In this document: positions 56,069 through 63,836 of the stretch, piece after piece
Layout of the letters: every line of letters starts with the position of its first letter
Numbering within the stretch: position 1 is the stretch's first letter
From: Neomelitea salexigens DSM 19753
Lineage (GTDB): Bacteria > Pseudomonadota > Gammaproteobacteria > Pseudomonadales > Spongiibacteraceae
Length of the DNA: 64,000 nucleotides
Direction: 5' to 3'
Assembly (NCBI RefSeq): GCF_000422345.1
Contig: NZ_AULP01000001.1
Location: 62,001-126,000, forward strand
Program-made: the position numbers and the translations under genes
The notes under the pieces: generated by a model
The model's database searches: none
What the model was told of the DNA's origin: nothing
Seen by the model: only the letters and a program-made list of their open reading frames with translations

Positions 56069-56376
56069 CTAGCCTGCCTCGACAGTATTTTTTATTGAAG
56101 GGCATCTTAACGGCATTTGCACAGAAAAATAGGTCGGGAGGCAAACAAAGAGGAGTGTGATGACCTAGGAATACGACGTGTTGTTCTAGAAACGGTCAGT
56201 ATTGATGCCGTAAAGGCACTGCAGGCGCATTCTGGCGTAATTTGTGCGTAATACGAAACCATATTACACCATATTGTGTCGGTTAAAGGAGTGTAACAAT
56301 ACGCCTAAATAACGCTTATAAATCAAGGATATGCACCCTTAATCTATACTACGCTACAGCGTGTTAAATTGGGGAT
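56069..56376. other. Intergenic region between tRNA-Leu and the AraC gene
   Basis: AT-rich. It must contain the AraC promoter (minus strand) and the end of the tRNA-Leu transcript. CCATATTA and CCATATTG form a short direct repeat near the middle. No gene and no clear terminator are seen. Confidence 0.4.
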
Positions 56377-56463
56377 TGGTGCCCGGAGCCGGAATCGAAC
56401 CGGCACGACCGTGAGGTCGAGAGATTTTAAGTCTCTTGTGTCTACCAATTTCACCATCCGGGC
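56377..56463 (-). tRNA. tRNA-Leu(TAA)
   Basis: An 87-base tRNA with encoded CCA. Acceptor GCCCGGA pairs with TCCGGGC; the anticodon arm is AGAGA-CTTAAAA-TCTCT with TAA in the loop; a long variable arm is present; the T arm ends in GGTTCGATTCC. In enterics leuZ (UAA) is the third gene after glyW and cysT. Here it lies about 4 kb from tRNA-Cys on the same strand. Confidence 0.96.
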
Positions 56464-56569
56464 AAAAGGCCGACGAGGCTATTGCAGCCGTCGCGGTTTT
56501 TGTAGAGGCGGCAGATTCTACTGCCTACCCCCCTCAAAAACAATGCCTTAGCGCTGTTCTACACTTGAA

Positions 56570-58939
56570 TCAGCGCTTTTTTTGACGCCGGATGTGCAAC
56601 GCCAGCAGCAATAGCAGTAAGCCTGCCGCGCTGCTAAGCGGGTAGCGAATAGAAAGCACCATTGGGTACAGGCCAGCTCGAACCACTGATTTTGCCCATT
56701 CTCGCCCGGCAATGGCGTTGGCGAGTTTTGGCGAGTGCTGGTAGTAAAAAGCGACAAATTGTCTGCCAAGGCCGAACTGCAACAGCACGCGGTCTCTGAA
56801 GTCCCGCAACAGCTCAACATCTTCGGCAATAAAGCTACCGTAGGCGGCCGTGGCGATAAAACACCCGCCACCACCGCCGCCTCCGCCGGAGCTGCCTCCG
56901 ACACTACCTCCGCTGCCGCCACCGGTATTGCCGCCGTCATTATCTTGCGGCGGAGTGTCGTCGGTATTGTCATCTTCGCCAACACGCTGCGCTAATAAGT
57001 CGGCCGCTGCGCTGGCGTTTAATAAGCCGGGGCCGGTTACATCGTCGTTGCCCGATACGGCGCGAAATCCGGTGACATCAATGGCACTATCGCGCGCGGC
57101 ACTGATTAACTGCGCGGGCGTTGCGGCCGGAAACGCTTCCAACATCAGCGCAAAAACCGCAGCGACATTGGGGGCAGCGGCCGAGGTGCCAAAGAAATTG
57201 GGGAAACCATCGGGCTCGCCGTCTTCGGGGGCTGCACTACTGGAGGGTGAACCCAGGAAGGTTGTGTTATTGCCATCCACCCCGGCGAAGGCAGGCGGGT
57301 TGCGGCTGCTGGGCTGGTAGTTACCCTGGGAATCGAATTGTATGGTTTGGCTGCCACCGCGAGAGGTGAACGGCTCGGGATCAATATCCGGGGTGGTGTA
57401 ACGGCTGGGTGCAAATTCCGGCGACTCCCACCACGGCACAGCCGCCACGGCGGCAATGCCCGCTGTAAGCGCGTGCCCCCACGTACTGGGGCCGTTGTAG
57501 TCGTACTCAACAGAGTCAGGCGATGTACCGGTAAATAGCAGCCGGAATTCCAAGGGCACGCCACTCTGTTGCGGGATATCTCCCTGGCTGCCGGCATAAT
57601 GCTCAACGGCCAGGTAAAATGTCTGGGCAGTACTGCCGGTTTCAAGCAATAAAAACTCGACGGCGTCGCCACGCGGGTTATTGGTGGTGCCCTGTGTATT
57701 GGCGCCGCGCGCATAAAAACTGGCATGAGTGGTGGTGAGAGCACTGATATCCGCGCGGGTTGTCGCGTAAAGATCTAAGTCGACTTGCGCGCCGTTGGTT
57801 GGGTTTACACTGGCACTGGGTTGATTCCAGTTAAGCAATACAAACGTTGAGGCCCGGGGTGGCAAGGTCACCGCCATAAAGCGGTCAGTGCCACTCTGCG
57901 ACCAGCTGTGAAGGTCGCTGCCGGTCGGTGCGTTGCGATTACCGCCCTCTTCATCGACCAAACGGTTGCTGTCGCGATAAACAAAGCGATGCCCTTGGTC
58001 GCCGTCGTTACCGACCGCACTTACATAGGGAACCCCATTGGCGACGCAATTACTGGCCGCAATTGCGGGTAAATCGTCCTGGTAGCTGGACTCGGTTAAA
58101 AATAGAACATCGTCGACAACGATGCTGGCGCCACCATTACAAAGGTTGCTGATCGCATCGGCGAACTCGCTGCGGTTGCCTCCGGCGGTGTGAAAGAGAA
58201 TGTCGGCACCGGGGGCGATGTCGTACACCAACTCCGCCATAGCGGCGCCTTCATCCGTACCGTCGAAATTACCCCCTTCGTCTCGGCTGCCATCGGCGAG
58301 GATGCGCACGGTTTGCGGTAAATCGCCACTGTCTTGCGGCCGACTCCCCATTAGTGTGCCGGCCTGACCCACTGCTGGCGTGGTATTGGCGTCGCGGACA
58401 TTGCTGGTGTGCGAGAAACTGTCTGAGATAATACCAATCGCTTGACCGCTGCCATCAACGGTATAGCTTGCCGCCAGTTGCTCGCTACGCAGCGCAACGC
58501 CTGCCCGGCTTCGGGCTTCGCCACGGCGAAGAATGGCCGGCGGGGCAAAACTTGCTTCACTCAGCCACGGCTGCTGACTAAGCTGATCGAGTACATCCAG
58601 GTTGGAAACACTGATGCGCGCCCAGCGCCTATCGTCGCTCAGATAGCGCAGATCAACGCCCGCCAGGCTGTTTATTTCGCGGCGCAAAGCCTCGTCCGTG
58701 ACATTCTCCGGGTTGATACGCAACGTGATGAACAAGCGCGTTTGCTCCATGCTGCTGCGCATCAAGCGCGTTAGCCCGGTGCTGTCGCGTTGGCCGACGC
58801 CTGCGCGAATATCCCGCAAATGGCTGCCCAATCGCTCGCTAACCGCGGTGTCTGCCCCCTGACTTAATGTTGCTGAGCTCACGCCCAGGCATAGTATTCC
58901 CGCGATCGCACATCCGATTTTTGCTGGGGATAAGGTCAT
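56570..58939 (-). CDS. S8-family serine peptidase with an atypical His site and CFI-box C-terminus
   Basis: A 789-residue secreted subtilase with a signal peptide (AIAGILCLGVSSATLS). Residues about 65-140 look like a propeptide with an inhibitor-I9-like fold. Asp173 is in IGIISDSFS, the oxyanion Asn311 in SAVGNDGDQ, and Ser586 in FGTSAAAPNVAAV. The position of the catalytic HGT reads Asp229-Glu230-Gly231 (GTDEGAAMAELVYDIAPGA), so no His is present there; a Glu-based mechanism, as in sedolisins, or inactivity are both possible. A Gly/Ser/Asp linker (655-692) leads to C693-FIATAAYGS, the CFI-box C-terminal motif, then a helix and a basic tail. The adjacent upstream lipoprotein gene is probably co-transcribed. 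Confidence 0.87.
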   Translation of the reverse strand: MTLSPAKIGCAIAGILCLGVSSATLSQGADTAVSERLGSHLRDIRAGVGQRDSTGLTRLMRSSMEQTRLFITLRINPENVTDEALRREINSLAGVDLRYLSDDRRWARISVSNLDVLDQLSQQPWLSEASFAPPAILRRGEARSRAGVALRSEQLAASYTVDGSGQAIGIISDSFSHTSNVRDANTTPAVGQAGTLMGSRPQDSGDLPQTVRILADGSRDEGGNFDGTDEGAAMAELVYDIAPGADILFHTAGGNRSEFADAISNLCNGGASIVVDDVLFLTESSYQDDLPAIAASNCVANGVPYVSAVGNDGDQGHRFVYRDSNRLVDEEGGNRNAPTGSDLHSWSQSGTDRFMAVTLPPRASTFVLLNWNQPSASVNPTNGAQVDLDLYATTRADISALTTTHASFYARGANTQGTTNNPRGDAVEFLLLETGSTAQTFYLAVEHYAGSQGDIPQQSGVPLEFRLLFTGTSPDSVEYDYNGPSTWGHALTAGIAAVAAVPWWESPEFAPSRYTTPDIDPEPFTSRGGSQTIQFDSQGNYQPSSRNPPAFAGVDGNNTTFLGSPSSSAAPEDGEPDGFPNFFGTSAAAPNVAAVFALMLEAFPAATPAQLISAARDSAIDVTGFRAVSGNDDVTGPGLLNASAAADLLAQRVGEDDNTDDTPPQDNDGGNTGGGSGGSVGGSSGGGGGGGGCFIATAAYGSFIAEDVELLRDFRDRVLLQFGLGRQFVAFYYQHSPKLANAIAGREWAKSVVRAGLYPMVLSIRYPLSSAAGLLLLLLALHIRRQKKR

Positions 58940-58948
58940 ATTAGGGTC

Positions 58949-59353
58949 TCATTTAGAAATTGGGGATTGCGTTGGCGCGAGAGATACCGCCGTTATTGCA
59001 TCGATTTGTTGCAGTTGGTGTAGCTTATCTTCACTGTTTAAGCGCAGCGTAATCTGCAGAAATGTCGCATTTGTCTTCTCCACAGCGTAGTCGTAGAGTT
59101 TTAAGCGCTCAAGTACAGAAGCCAGACTTCCCGCCCGGTAATGAAGCAGAAAGCGCTGCTCTGTGTTAAACAAAACCTCCTCGCTACCCCGTTCTATATA
59201 TTCTCGTAATCGCGGCCCGTAAAAGGTTTCCGCTCGCCATTGTACGTCGCCAGCATGGAACTGATGCTCTGGTCTTTCGGAACACGCTAATAACAACGCG
59301 CTGGGTAGCGTTATAGCGCAAAGCAAGCAATGTATTACGCGCAGCTTCCCCAA
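58949..59353 (-). CDS. Small lipoprotein resembling a free-standing protease propeptide
   Basis: About 134 residues from a TTG start behind GGAGAGG; an upstream GTG would add 27 residues that break the signal peptide. The start is MGKLRVIHCLLCAITLPSAL followed by LLAC, a lipobox with Cys24. The last 60 residues (LLHYRAGSLASVLERLKLYD, then ATFLQITLRLNSEDKLHQL and QQIDAITAVSLAP) have the strand-helix-strand order of subtilase propeptides/I9 inhibitors, as does the N-terminal part of the protease next door. It lies 10 bases upstream of that gene, so the pair is an operon. A chaperone or inhibitor role is inference. Confidence 0.65.
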   Translation of the reverse strand: MGKLRVIHCLLCAITLPSALLLACSERPEHQFHAGDVQWRAETFYGPRLREYIERGSEEVLFNTEQRFLLHYRAGSLASVLERLKLYDYAVEKTNATFLQITLRLNSEDKLHQLQQIDAITAVSLAPTQSPISK

Positions 59354-59703
59354 GATCGCCCTCTCCACCGGGTATGACACAAACTGAGCAAAAAGGATAA
59401 AACGAAGGCTGGCGAGGGGCAGTAAGGGATTCACGCAGTGTTCAGCGCTCCGGCGCTATGTCTGCACGGGCTGGCATAAAGGCCAAAGACTACTGCACAC
59501 TTTTCTGCAGATACATGGTTTAACACTAGTTAAGTTAGGGGTTTTCGCGTCATTTCGCAGCAAAATAGCCGCAGCAATACCATTAGAAAAGGAGACACAC
59601 TGCACGTTTTTCTGTAACAATAGGGAAAAATACGTATCTGGATTTGTTCCTACGCCAGACCAGAGACATAATAAAACCGTTAGAGCACAGAGGCGGATAA
59701 ACC
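59354..59703. other. Divergent intergenic region
   Basis: Separates the lipoprotein/protease operon from the recombinase-like gene. It contains a candidate promoter for the latter near its right end. No small gene with a credible start was found. Confidence 0.4.
59644..59672 (+). promoter_or_regulatory. Candidate sigma-70 promoter
   Basis: TTGTTC and CATAAT separated by 17 bases, about 30 bases upstream of the recombinase-like gene start. Sequence resemblance only. Confidence 0.42.
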
Positions 59704-60288
59704 ATGCGATTTTCAGACCTGAATTGCTTTGTGGACCTAAGCTGTTTTAAACAAACATGCTTTTATGACCTACGACTGGAGGAAGTCGCTCTTAAGGATG
59801 TTGCGGAAGCCCTTAACCGCATTGAGCTAATGGACGGTGCAAGCGCTAGGCACGACGCTTTCCACCGTTTACAAATTTCCGCCGAGCAAGCGGAGCAAAA
59901 CGGTTGGATTGCAACCGCTAACAGCTTGCTGCCAGACCCATTAAGCAATGTGTCAGAAACGGGGTATATGATCTCGCGCTTTGAGCGGGGTGAGCGAGCT
60001 GCCATCTTGTTTGCCTTGAGCGAAAACCTGTCGCTACTCGAAGCCATTACCATGAAACGCAGTGACTTGCGTGGCGTCAAGCTAAGCCCCGCGGCCGCGC
60101 AAATTGCCAGCCGCCTGACACCGCATTTACACTGTGACTGGCTGTTCTGGCGTGACAGCGACGGTATTGCGGTGCCGCTGAGCAACCTACCCGGCCGCTG
60201 GCGCCAAAAAATGCCAATGAGTTGGGAACACTTTAGCCAGGCGCACCGGGGTCATTACGACACTACCCGCCATGTCGGCATTGCCTGA
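59704..60288 (+). CDS. Uncharacterised protein with weak tyrosine-recombinase resemblance
   Basis: A 194-residue soluble protein. The middle (RAAILFALSENLSLLEAITMK, then RSDLRGVKLSPAAAQIASRL) follows the pattern of the tyrosine-recombinase catalytic domain (LxLxTGxRxxExxxLxWxDI), and NLPGRWRQ also fits, but the catalytic Arg is not seen in the usual place (ENLSLLE) and the end has HYDTTRH with no clear Tyr context. It would thus be a degenerate or repurposed recombinase if the resemblance is real. GAGG precedes the ATG. It lies between tRNA-Cys and the protease operon, with a strong terminator behind. Confidence 0.6.
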   Translation: MRFSDLNCFVDLSCFKQTCFYDLRLEEVALKDVAEALNRIELMDGASARHDAFHRLQISAEQAEQNGWIATANSLLPDPLSNVSETGYMISRFERGERAAILFALSENLSLLEAITMKRSDLRGVKLSPAAAQIASRLTPHLHCDWLFWRDSDGIAVPLSNLPGRWRQKMPMSWEHFSQAHRGHYDTTRHVGIA

Positions 60289-60320
60289 TTTCAGATAAAG
60301 AAAACGTAAAGAAACACTAC

Positions 60321-60349
60321 AAAACGGCTGATTATTCAGCCGTTTTTTT
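60321..60349 (+). terminator. Rho-independent terminator after the recombinase-like gene
   Basis: An 11-bp stem, AAAACGGCTGA with TCAGCCGTTTT around TTAT, followed by further T. It lies about 33 bases after the stop and 29 before tRNA-Cys. Confidence 0.88.
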
Positions 60350-60377
60350 ATGTCTGGGAATTATGTCTGGAGAAAAA

Positions 60378-60451
60378 TGGAGGCGCGGGTCGGAATCGAA
60401 CCGGCGTACACGGAGTTGCAGTCCGCTGCATAACCACTCTGCCACCGCGCC
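60378..60451 (-). tRNA. tRNA-Cys(GCA)
   Basis: A 74-base tRNA including CCA. Acceptor GGCGCGG pairs at the 3' end; the anticodon loop is CTGCAAC with GCA; the T arm is GGTTCGATTCC. It is the second of a conserved tRNA pair after pgsA. Confidence 0.96.
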
Positions 60452-60482
60452 TTTAATACTCCAACCGACTGGTTACAAGTAT

Positions 60483-60558
60483 TGGAGCGGGAAACCGGGT
60501 TCGAACCGGCGACCTCAACCTTGGCAAGGTTGCGCTCTACCAACTGAGCTATTCCCGC
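60483..60558 (-). tRNA. tRNA-Gly(GCC)
   Basis: A 76-base tRNA with acceptor GCGGGAA and encoded CCA; the anticodon arm contains TTGCCAA with GCC; the T arm is CCGGTTCGAACCCGG. It follows pgsA and precedes tRNA-Cys by about 30 bases on the same strand. Confidence 0.97.
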
Positions 60559-60664
60559 ACTTTGAGATGCCAGACAAGAACCCAACAGGGCGGCAACTCA
60601 AGAAGGCGCCTATTCTAGCTTCTCGCCGCTTGCTGTCAAGGAAAGTTGCTGATTTATCGCAGTT

Positions 60665-61231
60665 TTATCTGTTTTCTTCCGCTTTGCCGCGCAAATCAGG
60701 CCACGCCGCATGAAGATAGATCAACATTGACCAAAGGGTTAATACCGCCGCAACATACAAGCACAGCATATTTGCTTGGTACCACAAACTGCCCTCCACT
60801 GGCGGCATCATCAGCAGGCCGATAATCGCGACGATTTGCGCCGTCGTTTTAACTTTGCCTAAGTAAGAAACGGCTACACTGGTGCGCTTGCCCAATTCCG
60901 CCATCCACTCACGCAGAGCGGAAATTACAATTTCGCGACCAATGATGACGATGGCAGGCACGGTAAACCAGAGGGTGTTGTAGCGCTCTATCAACAGCGC
61001 CAAGGCAACGGCGACCATAAGCTTATCGGCCACGGGGTCTAGAAACGCGCCCAGCGGGGTGGACTGCTCAAGCTTGCGGGCAAGGTAACCGTCGAGCCAG
61101 TCGGTCATGCCGGCTATCGCAAATACCGCGGCCGTTGCGATGTAACTACCGGGAAAGTCCAGATAGAACAGGATTACAAACACGGGAATCAATCCAATCC
61201 GGAATAGCGTCAAGGCGTTGGGTATATTCAT
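60665..61231 (-). CDS. pgsA: CDP-diacylglycerol-glycerol-3-phosphate 3-phosphatidyltransferase
   Basis: A 188-residue inner-membrane enzyme that makes phosphatidylglycerol phosphate. The CDP-alcohol phosphotransferase motif is complete: [20 protein letters not shown] followed by LDPVADKL, with the Asp residues that bind metal. Four to six helices are seen. [18 protein letters not shown] is the standard N-terminus. It follows uvrC on the same strand, the conserved order. Confidence 0.96.
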   Translation of the reverse strand: MNIPNALTLFRIGLIPVFVILFYLDFPGSYIATAAVFAIAGMTDWLDGYLARKLEQSTPLGAFLDPVADKLMVAVALALLIERYNTLWFTVPAIVIIGREIVISALREWMAELGKRTSVAVSYLGKVKTTAQIVAIIGLLMMPPVEGSLWYQANMLCLYVAAVLTLWSMLIYLHAAWPDLRGKAEENR

Positions 61232-61273
61232 GGGGCTCTCATTTCTTTGAATTGGCGCTATTTTAGGCTTTTT

Positions 61274-63109
61274 CTAGGCGCTACGCAGTCCTTCATAGAT
61301 ATCACGGGCAATTTTTTCGCTAATACCCGACACGCGACACAGGTCGGCAATACTCGCCTGGCGTACCCCTTGTAAACCGCCAAAATGGCGCAGCAGCTCT
61401 CTGCGACGCTTGGCGCCCACGCCGGGAATCGCCTCCAGGCCCGACTGTCGACGCGCCTTGTCGCGACGGGCTTTGTGCCCACCAATCGCAAACCGGTGTG
61501 ATTCATCGCGGATATGCTGAATAAGATGCAGCGCGGGACTGTTGTCTGGCAAGCTGAGTTCGCGACCATTATCGCCGCGAATCAGCACTTCTAATCCCGC
61601 GCGGCGATCGGAGCCCTTGGCAACGCCCACGGTCAGCAGGTCGCGAATGCCGAGCTCATGCAAAACCGTAAGCGCCTGGTTCAACTGTCCTTTACCGCCA
61701 TCGATGAACAGGATGTCGGGTTTGGGGACTTCGCCGCTGGCGATACGTTTGTAGCGGCGACTCAGCGCCTGGTTCATAGCCGCGTAATCATCCCCCCCGG
61801 TAATACCCTCGATATTCATCCGGCGGTAATCCGACTTCAGTGGTCCGTTATCGTCAAACACGACGCAGGAGGCGACCGTTGCCTCACCACTGCTGTGACT
61901 AATATCAAAACACTCCAGTCGCGACGGCGGCGCGTCCAAATCAAGCAGCTCCTGCAGGGCTCGATAGCGGCCAGCCATACTCTCTGTTGCAGCCAAGCGA
62001 TTCTGCAGGTTCTGCTCGGCGGCGGTAATTGCCAGCTGCAACCATTTGGCGCGCTGGCTACGCACCCGGTGCGCGATGGAAACACTGCGCCCTGCTTGCT
62101 CACTTAAACTGCTGGCCAGCAACGGGGCATCGTTGAGCTCGATATTGACTACCAGCTCCTTCGGCAAATCCATTGCGCCGCTACCCGTCAGGTAGTGCTG
62201 AGCGATAAACGCTTCCACGTGATCTTGGACGCCCTCCTCCAATGCGCTTTTGGGAAAATAACTGCGACTGCCAAGCACCCGCCCACCGCGGACCGATAGT
62301 AGTTGTATGCAACACAGACCCGCGTTGATAACACCGGCCACGATATCCAGGTCGCCGGTTTCTCCCTCAATACATTGGCTGGCTTGAACTTGCTGCAGAT
62401 AACCGATGCGGTCGCGCAGCTCCGCCGCTTTTTCAAACTCCAGGGCCTCGGCACTGCGCTCCATTTCATCGGCCAGTGAGGCCTGCAAATCGGCACTTTT
62501 CCCGCTGAGGAACATTTCTGTGTAGGCGACGTCGCGCCGATACTCGTCATCGGAAATTTTGCCGACGCAGGGCGCAGTACAGCGACCAATTTGATATTGC
62601 AAGCAAGGCCGACTGCGATTGCGGTAGTAGCTGTCCTCACACTGGCGGACTTTAAAGACTTTTTGCAGCCAGCTCAGGCTCTCTCGCACCGCGCCGGCAC
62701 TTGGGTAAGGGCCAAAATACGTGCCCTTGGCGCGTTTGCTGCCGCGGTGCAGACTCAGGCGAGGATGACGATGATCGCTGCTCAGGTAGATATAGGGGTA
62801 GGATTTATCGTCACGCAGCAGGATGTTATAGGGCGGCCGGTACTGCTTGATGAGGTTTTGCTCCAACAGCAGAGCTTCTCGCTCTGTGCCGGTTACGGTC
62901 ACTTCAATTTGATGAATGCGCGCCACCAACGCCATCGTTTTATTGGTCAGCCCGGCGCTGCGGAAATAGCTACTCAGCCGGTTTCGCAGATTTTTGGCTT
63001 TACCGACATAGAGAATATCGGCCGCTTCGCTGAGCATCACATAGACACCCGCTTTTTGGGTGACCGTCTTTAAAAAGCGCTGGTGGTCAAAACTCTGCGA
63101 AGACGCCAT
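61274..63109 (-). CDS. uvrC: Excinuclease ABC subunit C (UvrC)
   Basis: A 611-residue nuclease of nucleotide excision repair. The N-terminal GIY-YIG domain has GVYVMLSEAADILYVGKAKN; the UVR motif is around ADEMERSAEALEFEKAAELRD; the C-terminal RNase H-like domain has LECFDISHSSGE and VVFDDNGPLKSDYRR, with the acidic residues in DILFIDGGKGQL. A helix-hairpin-helix pair ends the protein (LEAIPGVGAKRRRELLRHFG). Length fits. It lies between gacA/uvrY and pgsA. Confidence 0.97.
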   Translation of the reverse strand: MASSQSFDHQRFLKTVTQKAGVYVMLSEAADILYVGKAKNLRNRLSSYFRSAGLTNKTMALVARIHQIEVTVTGTEREALLLEQNLIKQYRPPYNILLRDDKSYPYIYLSSDHRHPRLSLHRGSKRAKGTYFGPYPSAGAVRESLSWLQKVFKVRQCEDSYYRNRSRPCLQYQIGRCTAPCVGKISDDEYRRDVAYTEMFLSGKSADLQASLADEMERSAEALEFEKAAELRDRIGYLQQVQASQCIEGETGDLDIVAGVINAGLCCIQLLSVRGGRVLGSRSYFPKSALEEGVQDHVEAFIAQHYLTGSGAMDLPKELVVNIELNDAPLLASSLSEQAGRSVSIAHRVRSQRAKWLQLAITAAEQNLQNRLAATESMAGRYRALQELLDLDAPPSRLECFDISHSSGEATVASCVVFDDNGPLKSDYRRMNIEGITGGDDYAAMNQALSRRYKRIASGEVPKPDILFIDGGKGQLNQALTVLHELGIRDLLTVGVAKGSDRRAGLEVLIRGDNGRELSLPDNSPALHLIQHIRDESHRFAIGGHKARRDKARRQSGLEAIPGVGAKRRRELLRHFGGLQGVRQASIADLCRVSGISEKIARDIYEGLRSA

Positions 63110-63118
63110 ATTGTCCTA

Positions 63119-63772
63119 TCAACTACTGCTTGGAGCCTCGATGAGGCCGTGGCGAATGGCCAGTAGCGTCAGTGCCACATCACCATTGACATCAAGCTTT
63201 TCAAAGATGCGATAGCGGTAACTGTTCACGGTTTTCGCCTGAATATGCAAGGTATCGGCAATATCCTGCACGCGTAAGCCATTGCCTATCATGATACTGA
63301 TCTGAATTTCTCGCTCAGACAGGCTGTCAAAGGGCGACGCCGAATGCTCGTCATAACCCCTCAGCGCCAGGGCCTGGGCAATACTGGGGCTTAAATAGCG
63401 CTTGCCGCTGGCCACTTGGCGCACGGCGGTCAGCACCTCTTGTCCGCTGTCGTCACCACCCTTCGTCAGGTAGGCCCAGGCGCCGGCTTTCAATAAGCGG
63501 CTAGGCATCGGCTCCTGTTCGCAGGCGCTGACGGCGATAATCCGGGTATCCGGCGCAACCTGCTGAAGTTTTCGGGTGGCTTCAAGGCCACCCATGCCCG
63601 GCATTCGTATATCCATCAGCACGATATCAGGCCGAAGTTCGCGGCAACGTTGAATAGCCTCTTCGCCATTTGCCGCCTCGCCAATGACACTGATATCGTC
63701 CGCGTCGTCTAGCATCCTTGCTATGCCCGTCCGCACCATGGCGTGGTCATCTGCAACCAGCACTGTGATCAT
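63119..63772 (-). CDS. uvrY: Response regulator GacA/UvrY
   Basis: About 217 residues from the ATG giving MITVLVADDHAMVRTG, with GGGAG upstream; another in-frame start adds 12 residues. A REC domain with acidic Asp8 and Asp9, phosphoacceptor Asp54 in VLMDIRMPG and conserved Lys in AYLTKGG; a LuxR-type helix-turn-helix follows (LSEREIQISIMIGNGLRVQD and VNSYRYRIFEKL). The uvrY-uvrC order identifies it as the GacA/UvrY regulator (partner GacS/BarA, controlling small regulatory RNAs). The symbol gacA is equally valid. Confidence 0.94.
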   Translation of the reverse strand: MITVLVADDHAMVRTGIARMLDDADDISVIGEAANGEEAIQRCRELRPDIVLMDIRMPGMGGLEATRKLQQVAPDTRIIAVSACEQEPMPSRLLKAGAWAYLTKGGDDSGQEVLTAVRQVASGKRYLSPSIAQALALRGYDEHSASPFDSLSEREIQISIMIGNGLRVQDIADTLHIQAKTVNSYRYRIFEKLDVNGDVALTLLAIRHGLIEAPSSS

Positions 63773-63836
63773 AGTGTTACTCCCTGTGTAAGACGCAAAC
63801 GATACCATTTAGGGATATATTCAGGCTACAGGGAGC

